From positions 1 to 23,108 of the forward strand of contig JAFSDQ010000002.1 in NCBI GenBank assembly GCA_017436135.1: a DNA stretch of 23,108 nucleotides, in the 5' to 3' direction. This document shows, in pieces, positions 1 through 8,106 of the stretch. The stretch is from Clostridia bacterium (GTDB lineage Bacteria; Bacillota_A; Clostridia; Monoglobales; Monoglobaceae). The stretch's first letter is position 1, and each line of letters opens with the position of its first letter. Under the pieces are notes generated by a model. It was not told the origin of the DNA. It made no database searches and saw only the letters and a list, made by a program, of their open reading frames with translations. Both the position numbers and the translations under genes were made by a program.

Positions 1-90
1 GGCATCGCCGACTCCAAAAGAACATTATTTCAAATAAGGAAAAAAGCATTTAAAAATTTATAATAAATAATTTCTAAAGGAGGAATTATT

Positions 91-2748
91 ATGAAAAAGA
101 GTGTGGCAATAATAATAGCACTTGTAATGCTTATATCATTGGTTCCAATTGGAATGGTATCTGCAGAGGAAGTAATTACCGTTACATCAAGTGTACAAAA
201 CGGTGCTATAGTAATGTCTACCCAAAAGGTAACACTTACCTTCAGCGAGGCGATTGACTCTGCTACAATTAGCGGAATTACCTTTGAGGGTGGTGCAATC
301 ACACCTGCAGTAAAGCCAGAAACCGGGGATACAGTTGTAGAATTTACAATTCCCCAGGTTGCCACAATAGGTAACTACAAGCTTACAGTTCCAAACACTG
401 TTACAAACCCTGATGGCACAAACACTGTTGTTCCCACAGAATTTACCTACAATGTAGTAAACCTCTTGTTTGACATGGACATCGAGGGTAAAGACGGTGC
501 ATATGTTATGCAGACAGATGAAACGGCAAAAGTTGATGCAACACCTGCAACAAAGCATAATCTTGAATCAATGCCTGCACCCGCACCTGAAGAGGGGACA
601 GATCCTGTATTAGAGTCGGACACAGAAGAAAAATATGCACTTTCAACAGTACCACAAAACGGTGTAACGGGTGAAACAAACCTCCCCTCATATCATCAGG
701 AGGGTAATATTGAATATTTGACCTTTGCAGTTCCTAATTCAGCTGGCACAGGATATGTAAGTAAAAATCCTCGTGTTGCCGTTCCTATGAACCCTGAACT
801 TAACATTGCAAGCAAGGATAAACTTACCTTTGAGGCATGGATCAGACCAAAAAGAGCACCAGGTGTAGATATAGGAAATACAGACGATAGTACATGGATG
901 GGCTTTGGAAAAGGTGGAAATACTCCTTGGGACGACCCGGAGGGCGTAGATAAATGGAATGCAAACCTCAGAGCATTTTCTGCATCATGGTACTATTTGA
1001 GAAACTTAAACAACGGCTGTGGATTGACAGTCCAGCCGGATATGAGTATAACCTCTGGCGCTAATGCTAATTCCACCGGAATTCAGCATGGCTACAGCAA
1101 GGATTTAGCCGAAGGAGACAGCAATATTCCCGCTAACGAAGAAGTTAATGGAGAAAAAATATACTATCCACTTAACAGCACCCTCAACTCTATGTCAGAA
1201 TTTGACGGCAAGTGGGCACACATCGTAATCACAAGAGAGTATGTGGGAGAGGTTAATGGAAAGCATAGATGGTCTTCTGTGCTCTATGTAAACGGTTGTA
1301 AGAGAACGACCACGGCTAGAGACCTTCTCTCAAAAAGCGATTATAATGAGGACTACAGTACCCTTGTTATTGGTTCGGACAATAAATACGCTGCGGGCTT
1401 TCACGGTGATATTTCAACCTTTAAGATGTATGACGGACTGCTCGACGAGGCTATAGTAAGACAACATTACTCTGACAGCAACCAGAATTACTATAACACA
1501 GACGGTGATGGAATAACAAAGGTCCTCGAGGTTAAGGTGGATGAAAACGAAAATATTGTTTCCTCTTCTGATGCTGATGCACCTGCACCCAAGCGTTTGA
1601 GCGAGCGTGTGGCAAGTACGACAATCGGTGCATCGCCCGAAATTGTGACTGAAAACGGCGTAAGCTATATGAAATTTGCGTCTGTTGAAGAGGGAGCACT
1701 TGTTGACCCGAAAGCAAGATTGTATTACAAGCTCAACGATATTAACTTTACCGACCAGGACGAGATAACAGTTACAGCTTGGGCGCGTATGCCATATACA
1801 GATGACATAACGGCGGGTATGCCCGATGATGATGCATTGTATGATAGCGGTAAATATACAACACTGCTCCAGTTGTCTGTAAACCCGAATCAGCGTCAAG
1901 CGGATGGTAGAAACATCTACAGAGTAGCCCTTGCAGCAAATGCTGACCCAGAAAAGGCTGAGTCCTTCCAACATTCAAAAATGATTGCAACTATTGACGA
2001 TACAAGTTATGCTGAAAAAAATAATATTGCAAATCTGGGTGATGTATATAATTACGGAGATGAGTGGGCATATTATGCTATTACCAAGACATGGGTTGGC
2101 ACAGACGGAAGCTCTGAAACAGGTAAATTTGTGTTTAAGACCTATATAAACAAAGAGCTTGTAGCAACAAGCGAATTACCTGTTGCGGACAGACATAGCT
2201 GGTCTGCGGAGCTTGGGGCAACTCCTGCAACAAACATAGATAATGCTGTCGACTATATCACAATCGGCGGTACGAACGGTAGCTTTGACGGTGCAACCTT
2301 CCTTGGTGACATTGCACAATTCTCCCTCTATTCAGGGGAGCTTACTGCCGCACAGGTTGCGGATGAATATTATGCAACCTGCGGAACATTCATTGATGGT
2401 CCCATTCTCCGTGATGCTAATATTAAGACACAGCAGGGGGAAGATGTAGTTGTTCTTGACAAAAACAGTATAAAGCAGGCAGACAATGTTTTAATTCAGT
2501 CTGCATCTATAATCAATTATGAGGAAGAAAATGCACCCTTTGTTGTTCTCGCTGTTTACGGAGATGCAGAATGTACAAAGCTTATCGGCTTAAAGGTTGT
2601 TCCTGCAACACTGAACGAAGATAAAACGGTAACTCTCACCGATACTCAAATCGATGGATTTAATGCGGGAGAGGCTGCAAATGTGAGGATTTATGTCTGG
2701 GATAGTGTTACCCAGATGGGGCCATTGATGTTGGTCTACTATCTTTAA
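91..2748 (+). CDS. Secreted LamG/Ig-like surface protein (885 aa to first stop)
   Basis: Probable exported carbohydrate- or matrix-binding surface protein; the substrate is unknown. Seen: a signal peptide at residues 1-25 (two lysines, a hydrophobic core, cleavage after VSA). A bacterial Ig-like (SbsA-type) domain follows at about 27-125. Two concanavalin-like/LamG domains lie at about 215-462 and 545-765, each with the typical pattern of 'EAWI/TAWA' strand, 'WAHIVIT/WAYYAIT' and a closing 'FKMYDGLLDE/FSLYSGELTA' helix. A C-terminal beta domain at about 775-880 ends with the 'VRIYVWDS' strand common in clostridial secreted proteins. The start has an AAAGGAGG ribosome site 8 bases upstream. 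No LPXTG or SLH anchor is visible. The stop at 2746 is followed in the +1 frame by about 200 more open codons with another Ig-like domain, so the full product may be longer (see 2747-3349). No catalytic domain was recognised. Confidence 0.85.
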   Translation: MKKSVAIIIALVMLISLVPIGMVSAEEVITVTSSVQNGAIVMSTQKVTLTFSEAIDSATISGITFEGGAITPAVKPETGDTVVEFTIPQVATIGNYKLTVPNTVTNPDGTNTVVPTEFTYNVVNLLFDMDIEGKDGAYVMQTDETAKVDATPATKHNLESMPAPAPEEGTDPVLESDTEEKYALSTVPQNGVTGETNLPSYHQEGNIEYLTFAVPNSAGTGYVSKNPRVAVPMNPELNIASKDKLTFEAWIRPKRAPGVDIGNTDDSTWMGFGKGGNTPWDDPEGVDKWNANLRAFSASWYYLRNLNNGCGLTVQPDMSITSGANANSTGIQHGYSKDLAEGDSNIPANEEVNGEKIYYPLNSTLNSMSEFDGKWAHIVITREYVGEVNGKHRWSSVLYVNGCKRTTTARDLLSKSDYNEDYSTLVIGSDNKYAAGFHGDISTFKMYDGLLDEAIVRQHYSDSNQNYYNTDGDGITKVLEVKVDENENIVSSSDADAPAPKRLSERVASTTIGASPEIVTENGVSYMKFASVEEGALVDPKARLYYKLNDINFTDQDEITVTAWARMPYTDDITAGMPDDDALYDSGKYTTLLQLSVNPNQRQADGRNIYRVALAANADPEKAESFQHSKMIATIDDTSYAEKNNIANLGDVYNYGDEWAYYAITKTWVGTDGSSETGKFVFKTYINKELVATSELPVADRHSWSAELGATPATNIDNAVDYITIGGTNGSFDGATFLGDIAQFSLYSGELTAAQVADEYYATCGTFIDGPILRDANIKTQQGEDVVVLDKNSIKQADNVLIQSASIINYEEENAPFVVLAVYGDAECTKLIGLKVVPATLNEDKTVTLTDTQIDGFNAGEAANVRIYVWDSVTQMGPLMLVYYL

Positions 2749-3349
2749 GGACCCGGAAATAACAGAACCGAGCTCTGTGCTTTTGACACAGGGCTCCCGG
2801 GATTGGACAGTAGCTCTTACTATGTCAGATATATTGCTGCCACAAACCGTTGCCAAGGATAATTTTACCTTATATAACAATGGGAATGTGGTAGAGATAG
2901 ACAGCACAGTTTATGAGCCGCACACAAAAAGGGTATTTTTAGAGTTATCTGACAAGGCACTTTCTTCACCTGATTGTACTGTTTCCATGGAGAATGTTCT
3001 GTATCTGTCAGGCACAGCGGCGTTGACCCCGGAAGCCATCGAGGTTAAGGGTGCATACGATTGCGATTTGTTTGATATGAGCGTAGAGTCAATAAAGCTT
3101 TTCCAGGGAAAGGAGCAGGTTGTTGACCCTGTTTCAGGCACAAAGCTTTCAATTGTTGTCAGGGTTTTAAATGAGTCCAATACGGAAAAGAGCGGAACTT
3201 TGCGAATATTCTTAAGTGATTCGCCCGAAAGTAATATATTCAGGCGTACAGTGACTCTTCCCAAAGGAGCTATTGCTGAATACAGATTTGATTTACCCGA
3301 CGGACTTTCTGCAGACCAAACAGGTACAATTTGTGCAGAGATAGAGTAA
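2747..3349 (+). CDS. C-terminal continuation of the surface protein in the +1 frame (frameshifted or broken)
   Basis: This is a 200-codon open frame with an Ig-like part (about 15-90, containing 'VAKDNFTLYNNGNVVEI') and a second beta domain (about 105-200) resembling the C-terminal domain of the preceding ORF. It has no signal peptide. The only plausible independent start, a GTG at 2777, has no ribosome site. The first ORF ends TAT CTT TAA at 2740-2748; slipping one base forward on CTT gives TTT and then AAG GAC CCG in this frame, which would join the two into about 1085 residues. A terminator follows 2 bases after the stop. I infer a continuation of the upstream gene. Whether it comes from programmed frameshifting, a real mutation or a sequence error cannot be told from one sequence. 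Confidence 0.6.
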   Translation, partial: KDPEITEPSSVLLTQGSRDWTVALTMSDILLPQTVAKDNFTLYNNGNVVEIDSTVYEPHTKRVFLELSDKALSSPDCTVSMENVLYLSGTAALTPEAIEVKGAYDCDLFDMSVESIKLFQGKEQVVDPVSGTKLSIVVRVLNESNTEKSGTLRIFLSDSPESNIFRRTVTLPKGAIAEYRFDLPDGLSADQTGTICAEIE

Positions 3350-3350
3350 C

Positions 3351-3392
3351 AAAAAAGACGATGGTTTCTAATCAGAAATTATCGTCTTTTTC
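3351..3392 (+). terminator. Rho-independent terminator after the surface-protein gene
   Basis: AAAAAAGACGAT at 3351-3362 pairs with ATCGTCTTTTT at 3381-3391; an inner TTTCT/AGAAA stem extends the hairpin. The T-rich 3' side and position 2 bases after the stop at 3349 support termination of the plus-strand unit. Confidence 0.85.
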
Positions 3393-3455
3393 TTGGGGAG
3401 TGTCCCCGTGTCACAAAGAGGAGAGATTGACTATTTTTTTCCTCCGTGATATAAT

Positions 3456-3654
3456 GATTTCAACGGAGTTGAAATCGTCGATATGAATTCTTGCAGAATT
3501 CTCGATATGTCATAAATGACTCGATATGTTGCTAACGCAACTCGATATGCCCTTGCGGGCGAGAATTCATATTATATCGAGTTTTGAGTGAAACGAAAAA
3601 ACATATCGATTTTACGAAAGTAAAAATATCGAGCAATCAAAGATTGCATATCGA
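3456..3654. repeat. Multi-hairpin array with TCGATATG/ATATCGA spacers (tree-like inverted element)
   Basis: Left half: TCGATATG at 3478, 3502, 3521 and 3542, separated by perfect small hairpins (GAATTCT/AGAATTC, GTCAT/ATGAC, GTTGC/GCAAC, and GCCC/GGGC after the fourth copy). Right half: ATATCGA at 3574, 3603, 3626 and 3648, separated by further hairpins (GTTT/AAAC, TTTTAC-GAAA-GTAAAA, GCAATC/GATTGC). The left spacers are reverse complements of the right ones, so copies 1-4 can pair with copies 8-5 into a segmented central stem with a hairpin on each side at every junction. A leading 9-bp hairpin lies at 3456-3476. ATATGAATTC at 3481-3490 can also pair with GAATTCATAT at 3563-3572. No ORF is present. 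It is probably a dispersed repeat or a structured RNA; its function is unknown. Confidence 0.8.
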
Positions 3655-3743
3655 CAAAACAGGGTACATTCCAATGGCTGTGCCCTACAAACTGATTATA
3701 AAATAAATTCACAAAATTTTTATAAAAAGGCAGGTTTAAAACT

Positions 3744-4478
3744 ATGGAAGAGCTGTGGAACGATTTTAGAATGGAAACCTTTGATTTTGAGGACAGAGAA
3801 GGGCGAATAATTTATCCTGATGTTGAGCCAATCGGCAAAATCATATTCAAGCCCGAATATCTTTACGCGTTTCCTAAATTTGAAATTGAGATGTTAAAAC
3901 GGGGTTATTATTTGTGTAACATCTCTCACTACAATCGTTGGGCACCTGATTATGAAATAGAGATTATGGAAAAGTTTGTTAAGCATGTTGCAAACAAGCT
4001 TGGAGCATCCCAAAAATGTATCCTTGTGGGAATGAGCTGCGGCGGACTTCAGGCGGCAAAGTTTGCGGAAAGATATCCTGAATTGGTTGCATCTGTTTAT
4101 CTTGATGCCCCTGTACTTAACCTTTTAAGTATGGCAGGACTTGGGGATGCAGAATACGACCAGGCTACACGACTTGAATTCTGGCGCGAGATGGTTTCGG
4201 CTTATGGCTTTAGTAAATCCACAATTGTAAATTTCAGAGAGAGCCCCATTGATAATATGCAACCCCTTATTGATAACGATATTCCTATTATTATGCTGTA
4301 TGGTAACTGCGACAGTGTTGTGCTTTACGAGGAGAACGGAAAGGTTCTTGAGAAGTTCTACAAGGATAACGGCGGAACCATGAAGGTTATAGAAAGGTCT
4401 ATGGGCAAGCATCATCCCCACAGCCTTGATAACCCACAAAAAATTGTTGATTTTATAGAAAAATACAGCAAATTTTAA
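3744..4478 (+). CDS. Alpha/beta hydrolase (serine esterase/lipase-like)
   Basis: A 244-residue cytoplasmic alpha/beta-hydrolase-fold protein, a usual length for the family. Seen: a nucleophile elbow GMSCGG at residues 96-101 (Ser98), the probable acid Asp190 in 'LYGNCDSVV', and a probable catalytic His in 'GKHHPHS' (223-226). The 'AERYPELVASVYLDAP' segment after the elbow is typical of the fold. There is no signal peptide, so it is probably intracellular. The substrate cannot be predicted. A GGCAGG ribosome site precedes the ATG. The gene stands alone on the plus strand, between the hairpin array and the shared terminator at 4515. No good promoter was seen; TATAAA at 3697 is a possible -10 without a matching -35. 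Confidence 0.8.
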   Translation: MEELWNDFRMETFDFEDREGRIIYPDVEPIGKIIFKPEYLYAFPKFEIEMLKRGYYLCNISHYNRWAPDYEIEIMEKFVKHVANKLGASQKCILVGMSCGGLQAAKFAERYPELVASVYLDAPVLNLLSMAGLGDAEYDQATRLEFWREMVSAYGFSKSTIVNFRESPIDNMQPLIDNDIPIIMLYGNCDSVVLYEENGKVLEKFYKDNGGTMKVIERSMGKHHPHSLDNPQKIVDFIEKYSKF

Positions 4479-4514
4479 TATTGGGGATAAGTGAATTTAC
4501 CAAATAGAAAAAAT

Positions 4515-4541
4515 AAAAGGTCGCCCAAAGGCGACCTTTTT
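4515..4541. terminator. Bidirectional terminator between the hydrolase and mscL
   Basis: AAAAGGTCGCC at 4515-4525 pairs with GGCGACCTTTT at 4530-4540 across a CAAA loop. T-runs follow on both strands, so it can end the plus-strand hydrolase gene and the seven-gene minus-strand run that finishes with mscL at 4552. Confidence 0.9.
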
Positions 4542-4551
4542 ATGTAGAAAA

Positions 4552-4962
4552 TTATTCAGTTATATCTGATGTACAATGAGGGCATTTGGTAGCCTCAATT
4601 GCAATTTCGCTGCAGCAATATGGGCATTTCTTTGTGGTAGGTTCTTCTGCAATTTCTTCCTTGTTGCGAATGGAAGAGAGGGTGTTTAAAACTTTTATTA
4701 TAACAAAAACAACAAAAGCCATTATTATAAAGTTTATAACTTCTGTTATAAAAGCTCCATATTTAAGCTCCACCCCTAAAATGTTTACAGCAAGACTGCT
4801 GAAATCTTCTTTTGCAACAAGGCCAATCAACGGGGATATAACATCATTTACCAAGGATGTAACAATCTTCTGGAAAGCACCGCCGATTATAACACCTACA
4901 GCAAGGTCAATAACGTTGCCACGCATTGCAAAATTCTTGAATTCCTTTAAAAACTTTTTCAT
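4552..4962 (-). CDS. mscL: Large-conductance mechanosensitive channel with C-terminal zinc ribbon
   Basis: MscL is a homopentameric membrane channel that opens under membrane tension to release solutes during hypo-osmotic shock. Seen: the N-terminal amphipathic segment, the conserved '[20 protein letters not shown]' start of TM1 (about 11-40), the 'NDVISPLIG' linker, and TM2 at about 67-92. The tail departs from the classical form: residues 112-130 hold CPYCC...CPHC (Cys113, 116/117, 127, 130), a rubredoxin-like zinc ribbon in place of the plain cytoplasmic helix end. The start has AAGGAG 7-8 bases upstream. It is the last gene of the minus-strand run, 25 bases after the methyltransferase, and ends at the bidirectional terminator. 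Confidence 0.95.
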   Translation of the reverse strand: MKKFLKEFKNFAMRGNVIDLAVGVIIGGAFQKIVTSLVNDVISPLIGLVAKEDFSSLAVNILGVELKYGAFITEVINFIIMAFVVFVIIKVLNTLSSIRNKEEIAEEPTTKKCPYCCSEIAIEATKCPHCTSDITE

Positions 4963-4987
4963 ACATTTTCTCCTTATATAGTTAAAT

Positions 4988-5722
4988 TTATTTTTTTAAC
5001 ACAAAAAATATTCGCTCTGACAGCTCATCGGGGGAATCAAAGCTTCTGTCGTTAAAAATGCCGATTACCTCAAGAGAGCTTTTGTTTGCAGCCCTGCATA
5101 TTTCCTCCGGGGAATAAGCACGCTCTTCCTGATATTCCTCGCCACGGCTGTATAAGCCGTCCTTTCCTTTGATAAAGAAATCTAAAGAAAAGCTGCAGCT
5201 TTTTTCGTCCTCATCATAGCTGTTATCCCACACGCAAAAAACATCTTCTTCATCATAGACAAAGGTATTGTTTCCCAAAATATTTTTAAGCTTGTATTCA
5301 GAGTTAATATCAAAAATAAATATTCCGCCCGGATTGAGATAATTATGTATCAAAGCAAAAAGCTTGTCTAAATCCCCGTCCTCTGTAAGATAGTTTACCC
5401 CGTCTAATGAGCAGAGGGCGGCATCAACAGTACCATACAGCTCAAATTCCGTCATATCCTGATTCAGGAAAAGAATATCTGTTTTTGCATCCCTTGCTTT
5501 TTCGGACGCAATGTGAAGCATTTCTTCCGAAAGGTCTATTCCAATCATATCATAACCTTTTTTTGCCATTGGAATTGTTACACTTCCTGTGCCGCAAGCC
5601 AGGTCTAATACCAGCCTTGGGGAAAGGTTGTATTTTGAAAAAATTTCTTCATAGTAGGCTACAAAAGAGGAGTAGTCAATATCCTGAAGCTTATCATAAA
5701 TATTGGCAAAATTTTCATACAT
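4988..5722 (-). CDS. Class I SAM-dependent methyltransferase
   Basis: A 244-residue cytoplasmic methyltransferase of unknown substrate. Seen: motif I '[10 protein letters not shown]' (about 38-47), which binds S-adenosylmethionine, the acidic end of strand 2 in 'GIDLSEEML', 'NQDMTEF' before motif II, and the post-motif '[12 protein letters not shown]'. The N-terminus '[13 protein letters not shown]' is the usual opening for this family. I chose the ATG at 5722: it has AGGAAA upstream and follows the pcrA stop by 16 bases. The 24 extra codons of the longer open frame overlap pcrA and do not look like the family. It is translated from the same run as pcrA and mscL. Small-molecule, RNA or protein targets are all possible. 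Confidence 0.85.
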   Translation of the reverse strand: MYENFANIYDKLQDIDYSSFVAYYEEIFSKYNLSPRLVLDLACGTGSVTIPMAKKGYDMIGIDLSEEMLHIASEKARDAKTDILFLNQDMTEFELYGTVDAALCSLDGVNYLTEDGDLDKLFALIHNYLNPGGIFIFDINSEYKLKNILGNNTFVYDEEDVFCVWDNSYDEDEKSCSFSLDFFIKGKDGLYSRGEEYQEERAYSPEEICRAANKSSLEVIGIFNDRSFDSPDELSERIFFVLKK

Positions 5723-5738
5723 ATCAGTTTCCTGCCTT

Positions 5739-8093
5739 TTAAATTTTTTCAATAGGGGCATAAGCTGCAAGAAGGTTCTTTTCACCCTCTTCAAAGCTTA
5801 TCTTAAGGAGAATATCCTTGCCCATGCTCTGTGCGCCAAGAACAGTTCCTATACCAAATTTTCTGTGCTTGACCTTGTCCCCAACCTTGTAATCAAGAAC
5901 TTTATCAGCAACAGGCTTTGGAGCAGGAGTATCTTTAAGACCGCTTTTGCTTGCAAATTTAGAGGGCTGATAAGAGTCGTCGGTTGCAGTATAGCTCTTT
6001 TTGGGTGCTTCCATTGTCTGATAAACAAGGTCCTCGGGAATTTCTTCAATAAATCTTGAGGGCATATTATAAGATGTTCTGCCAAACAGAGTGCGGCTTC
6101 TTGCCCTTGTAATATACAAACGCTCCTTTGCCCTTGTAATTCCTACATAGCAAAGTCTGCGCTCCTCTTCAATTTCTTCGGTATCTCCAAAGGAGCGAGT
6201 GCCGGGGAAGATACCCTCTTCTGCCCCAATAAGGAACACATTGGGAAATTCCAGTCCCTTTGCACTGTGCAGAGTCATAAGAGTAACTGTGTCCTGTGCT
6301 TCGTCATAGTTGTCTATATCCGAAACAAGAGAAATATCCTCCAGGAGAGAGTCAAGGGTTGTGTTTTCGTTGGACTTGACAGCCTCCTGTACCATAGAAA
6401 TAAACTCTTCAAGGTTTTCAAGTCTTGTCTGGTTTTCTACAGTTTTTTCTGCCTTAAGTGCGGCAATCATACCTGTACGCTCCATAACCGTCTTAACAAA
6501 AAGCTCAAGCCCCATTTCTCCCTCAAGCTCTTTTCGCAAGGATGTAATAAGCTCTGCAAAGGCGGAGAGGTTTGCTGCGGCTTTCGCAGGAATATGTTCA
6601 GGAAAGTCCGCTGCTCTCTGACACACCTCAAAAATACTGATGTTGTTTGCACTTGACACAGCAGCTGCCTTTTCAACGGTGGTTGCGCCAATGCCTCGCT
6701 TTGGTTCGTTAATTATACGCTGAAGGGCCACATTGTCACCATGATTTTGTATAAGTCTTAAGTAAGAGGTAATATCCTTGATTTCCTTTCTGTCATAAAA
6801 GCGAAGTCCTCCAAGGACTCTGTATGGAATGGCAGAGCGGAGAAGCATATCCTCCACAATACGGGACATGGCATTCATTCTGTAGAGTATAACCGTGTCG
6901 CTGAAGCTGCCGCCGTTTTCTGTAATTTTTTCTGCTATAAACTGTGCCTCTGAATGTTCGTTCAGGGCGGTAAAAATTTGAACTTTTTCCCCTGAACCAT
7001 TTGAAGTCCAGAGATTTTTTCCTTTTCTGCCAATATTATTGGAAATTACATTGTTTGCCGCATCAAGAATATTTTGGGTAGAACGATAATTTTCTTCAAG
7101 TTTTATGGAAACACAATCGCTAAATTCTTTCTCAAAATCAAGAATGTTCCGTATATCGGCACCTCTGAATTTATATATACTCTGGTCATCATCTCCTACT
7201 ACACAAAGGTTCCTGTGTTTTGCAGCAAGAAGACTGACAAGTCTGTATTGGGCGTGGTTGGTATCCTGATACTCGTCAACTAATATGTAGCGGAATTTAT
7301 TTTGGTAATATGCCAATACGTCGGGGTTTTCCTCAAATAATTCCACAGTTTTTACAATTAAATCATCAAAGTCAAGGGCATTGCCAAGTTTTAGCTTTTG
7401 TTGATACAGTCTGTATATATCGGCTACCTTTGAAAGATAAAAATCGCTTTTACTCTGTGCTTCAAATTCACGGGGAGAGAGAAGCGAGTCCTTTGCATTG
7501 CTGATAATACTCAACACAGCCCGTGGGGCATATTTTTTTTCGTCAAGAGATAGCTCTGACAAACAGTTTTTTATTACAGTCTGCTGGTCAGAGGTGTCAT
7601 ATATGGTAAAATTCTTTTCGTATCCGATTTTGTCTATGTCACGTCTTAAAAATTTCACACAGGAGGAATGAAAGGTCCCTGCTGCAATATCGTTGGCACA
7701 ATCACCAAGACGGGAAGCAAGTCGGCTTTTCAACTCTCCTGCAGCCTTGTTGGTAAAGGTAATAGCAAGGATTTGCCAGGGCAAAAGAGTGTTTTCAGAC
7801 AGTGCCTCTTCCAAATGTGGCGGAAGCTCGTCCAGGTCGCCGTTTGCGTACCATTCAAGAATTTCCGAATCCTGTTCTGTAATCCCTGTGGGAATAGTTT
7901 CGCTGTTATAGGCAGAGCCGTATTTAATTAAATGATGTATTTTATTTATTATAACTGTTGTCTTTCCCGAGCCTGCACCTGCAAGCACCAAAAGAGGACC
8001 GTTTGTGTTAAAAACGGCCTTTTTTTGTTGAGGATTCAAAGTCTTGTAGTCATTTTCGATGATTTTGCGTCGTATGCTGATAAAGTCAGCCAT
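5739..8093 (-). CDS. pcrA: ATP-dependent DNA helicase PcrA/UvrD
   Basis: A superfamily 1A 3'-5' helicase for nucleotide-excision repair, replication restart and removal of RecA or stalled polymerase. Seen (numbering from the ATG): Walker A GAGSGKT at 39-45, motif II 'VDEYQDT' at about 272, 'VGDDDQSIYKFRGAD' (motif III), 'TLMTLHSAKGLEFP' (motif V) and 'YVGITRAKERLYI' (motif VI). A C-terminal Tudor-like domain, 'VGDKVKHRKFGIGTVL', contacts RNA polymerase in homologues. About 45 extra residues (roughly 60-104) lie between motif I and motif Ia ('LAITFTNKAA'), absent from Bacillus PcrA. The start was set at the ATG 8093, with AGAAGG 8 bases upstream, rather than the GTG three codons earlier. It lies 13 bases after mnmA. 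Confidence 0.95.
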   Translation of the reverse strand: MADFISIRRKIIENDYKTLNPQQKKAVFNTNGPLLVLAGAGSGKTTVIINKIHHLIKYGSAYNSETIPTGITEQDSEILEWYANGDLDELPPHLEEALSENTLLPWQILAITFTNKAAGELKSRLASRLGDCANDIAAGTFHSSCVKFLRRDIDKIGYEKNFTIYDTSDQQTVIKNCLSELSLDEKKYAPRAVLSIISNAKDSLLSPREFEAQSKSDFYLSKVADIYRLYQQKLKLGNALDFDDLIVKTVELFEENPDVLAYYQNKFRYILVDEYQDTNHAQYRLVSLLAAKHRNLCVVGDDDQSIYKFRGADIRNILDFEKEFSDCVSIKLEENYRSTQNILDAANNVISNNIGRKGKNLWTSNGSGEKVQIFTALNEHSEAQFIAEKITENGGSFSDTVILYRMNAMSRIVEDMLLRSAIPYRVLGGLRFYDRKEIKDITSYLRLIQNHGDNVALQRIINEPKRGIGATTVEKAAAVSSANNISIFEVCQRAADFPEHIPAKAAANLSAFAELITSLRKELEGEMGLELFVKTVMERTGMIAALKAEKTVENQTRLENLEEFISMVQEAVKSNENTTLDSLLEDISLVSDIDNYDEAQDTVTLMTLHSAKGLEFPNVFLIGAEEGIFPGTRSFGDTEEIEEERRLCYVGITRAKERLYITRARSRTLFGRTSYNMPSRFIEEIPEDLVYQTMEAPKKSYTATDDSYQPSKFASKSGLKDTPAPKPVADKVLDYKVGDKVKHRKFGIGTVLGAQSMGKDILLKISFEEGEKNLLAAYAPIEKI

Positions 8094-8106
8094 TTTTCTC
8101 ACCTTC

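Noticed and set aside
2777..3349. Independent gene starting at GTG 2777
   Set aside because: No ribosome site, no signal peptide although the domains are of the secreted type, and the frame is open further upstream to 2729; better read as the continuation of the surface protein.
3393..3412. GGGGA-GTG-TCCCC hairpin as an insertion-sequence end
   Set aside because: A single 5-bp stem with no matching partner end, duplication or transposase nearby.
3478..3654. CRISPR-like regular spacing of short repeats
   Set aside because: The repeat is only 7-8 bases, reverses orientation halfway, and the 'spacers' are themselves hairpins of unequal length; no cas genes.
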